Positions 5,495 through 5,532 of a stretch of 5,532 nucleotides of DNA are shown here, piece after piece. The stretch comes from an uncultured Collinsella sp. Its GTDB lineage: Bacteria; Actinomycetota; Coriobacteriia; Coriobacteriales; Coriobacteriaceae. Location: NCBI GenBank assembly GCA_900550825.1, contig URTZ01000136.1, forward strand, positions 1-5,532, in the 5' to 3' direction. Each line of letters starts with the position of its first letter. Position 1 is the first letter of the stretch. Made by a program: the position numbers and the translations under genes. Below the pieces are notes generated by a model that worked only from the letters and a program-made list of their open reading frames with translations, searched no databases and was not told the origin of the DNA.

Positions 5495-5532
5495 GCCCTT
5501 CGGTGAGAGCGACCTCGGAGCGGTTCGCCGTC

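Overview
The window is a compact mobilization module from a mobile genetic element, either a mobilizable plasmid or an integrative mobilizable element. The host looks like a moderately GC-rich bacterium that uses strong AGGAGG-type ribosome sites. The protein style, especially the relaxase and coupling protein, recalls gut Actinobacteria of the class Coriobacteriia. That placement rests on remembered resemblance, not a database search. No integrase, replication initiator, mating-pore gene, resistance gene, CRISPR array, tRNA or rRNA is visible.

Left part (1-1117): a possible tail of an upstream gene ends near base 45. A 13-bp perfect hairpin (61-95) follows, placed to end transcription from both sides. 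An unrecognised minus-strand gene (114-860) encodes about 248 residues and is visibly AT-richer than the rest. A 257-bp divergent intergenic region (861-1117) holds small inverted and direct repeats.

Right part (1118-5451): five plus-strand genes are packed head to tail as one apparent operon. They are (1) an 81-residue excisionase/MerR-like helix-turn-helix protein; (2) a 294-residue stand-alone DnaB/RecA-fold ATPase; (3) a MobC-like ribbon-helix-helix relaxosome protein; (4) a 638-residue VirD4/TraG-type coupling protein; and (5) a 312-residue MOBP-like relaxase. Genes 1/2 overlap by 13 nt and genes 3/4 by 4 nt; the other gaps are 3 and 10 nt. A strong intrinsic terminator (5458-5494) closes the operon.

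Likely joint role (inference): MobC and the relaxase recognise and nick an origin of transfer. The coupling protein delivers the relaxase-DNA complex to a mating channel, which is not encoded here and may be borrowed from a helper element. The DnaB-like ATPase would unwind or replicate the element's DNA, and the small helix-turn-helix protein may control the operon or excision.

Most worth a second look: a 14-bp perfect palindrome centred on the start codon of the first operon gene, followed within 80 bp by two perfect 8-bp hairpins; a relaxase whose metal-binding HxH motif reads AxH; a helicase-core ATPase cotranscribed with mobilization genes; and a lipobox-like cysteine at the N-terminus of the coupling protein.
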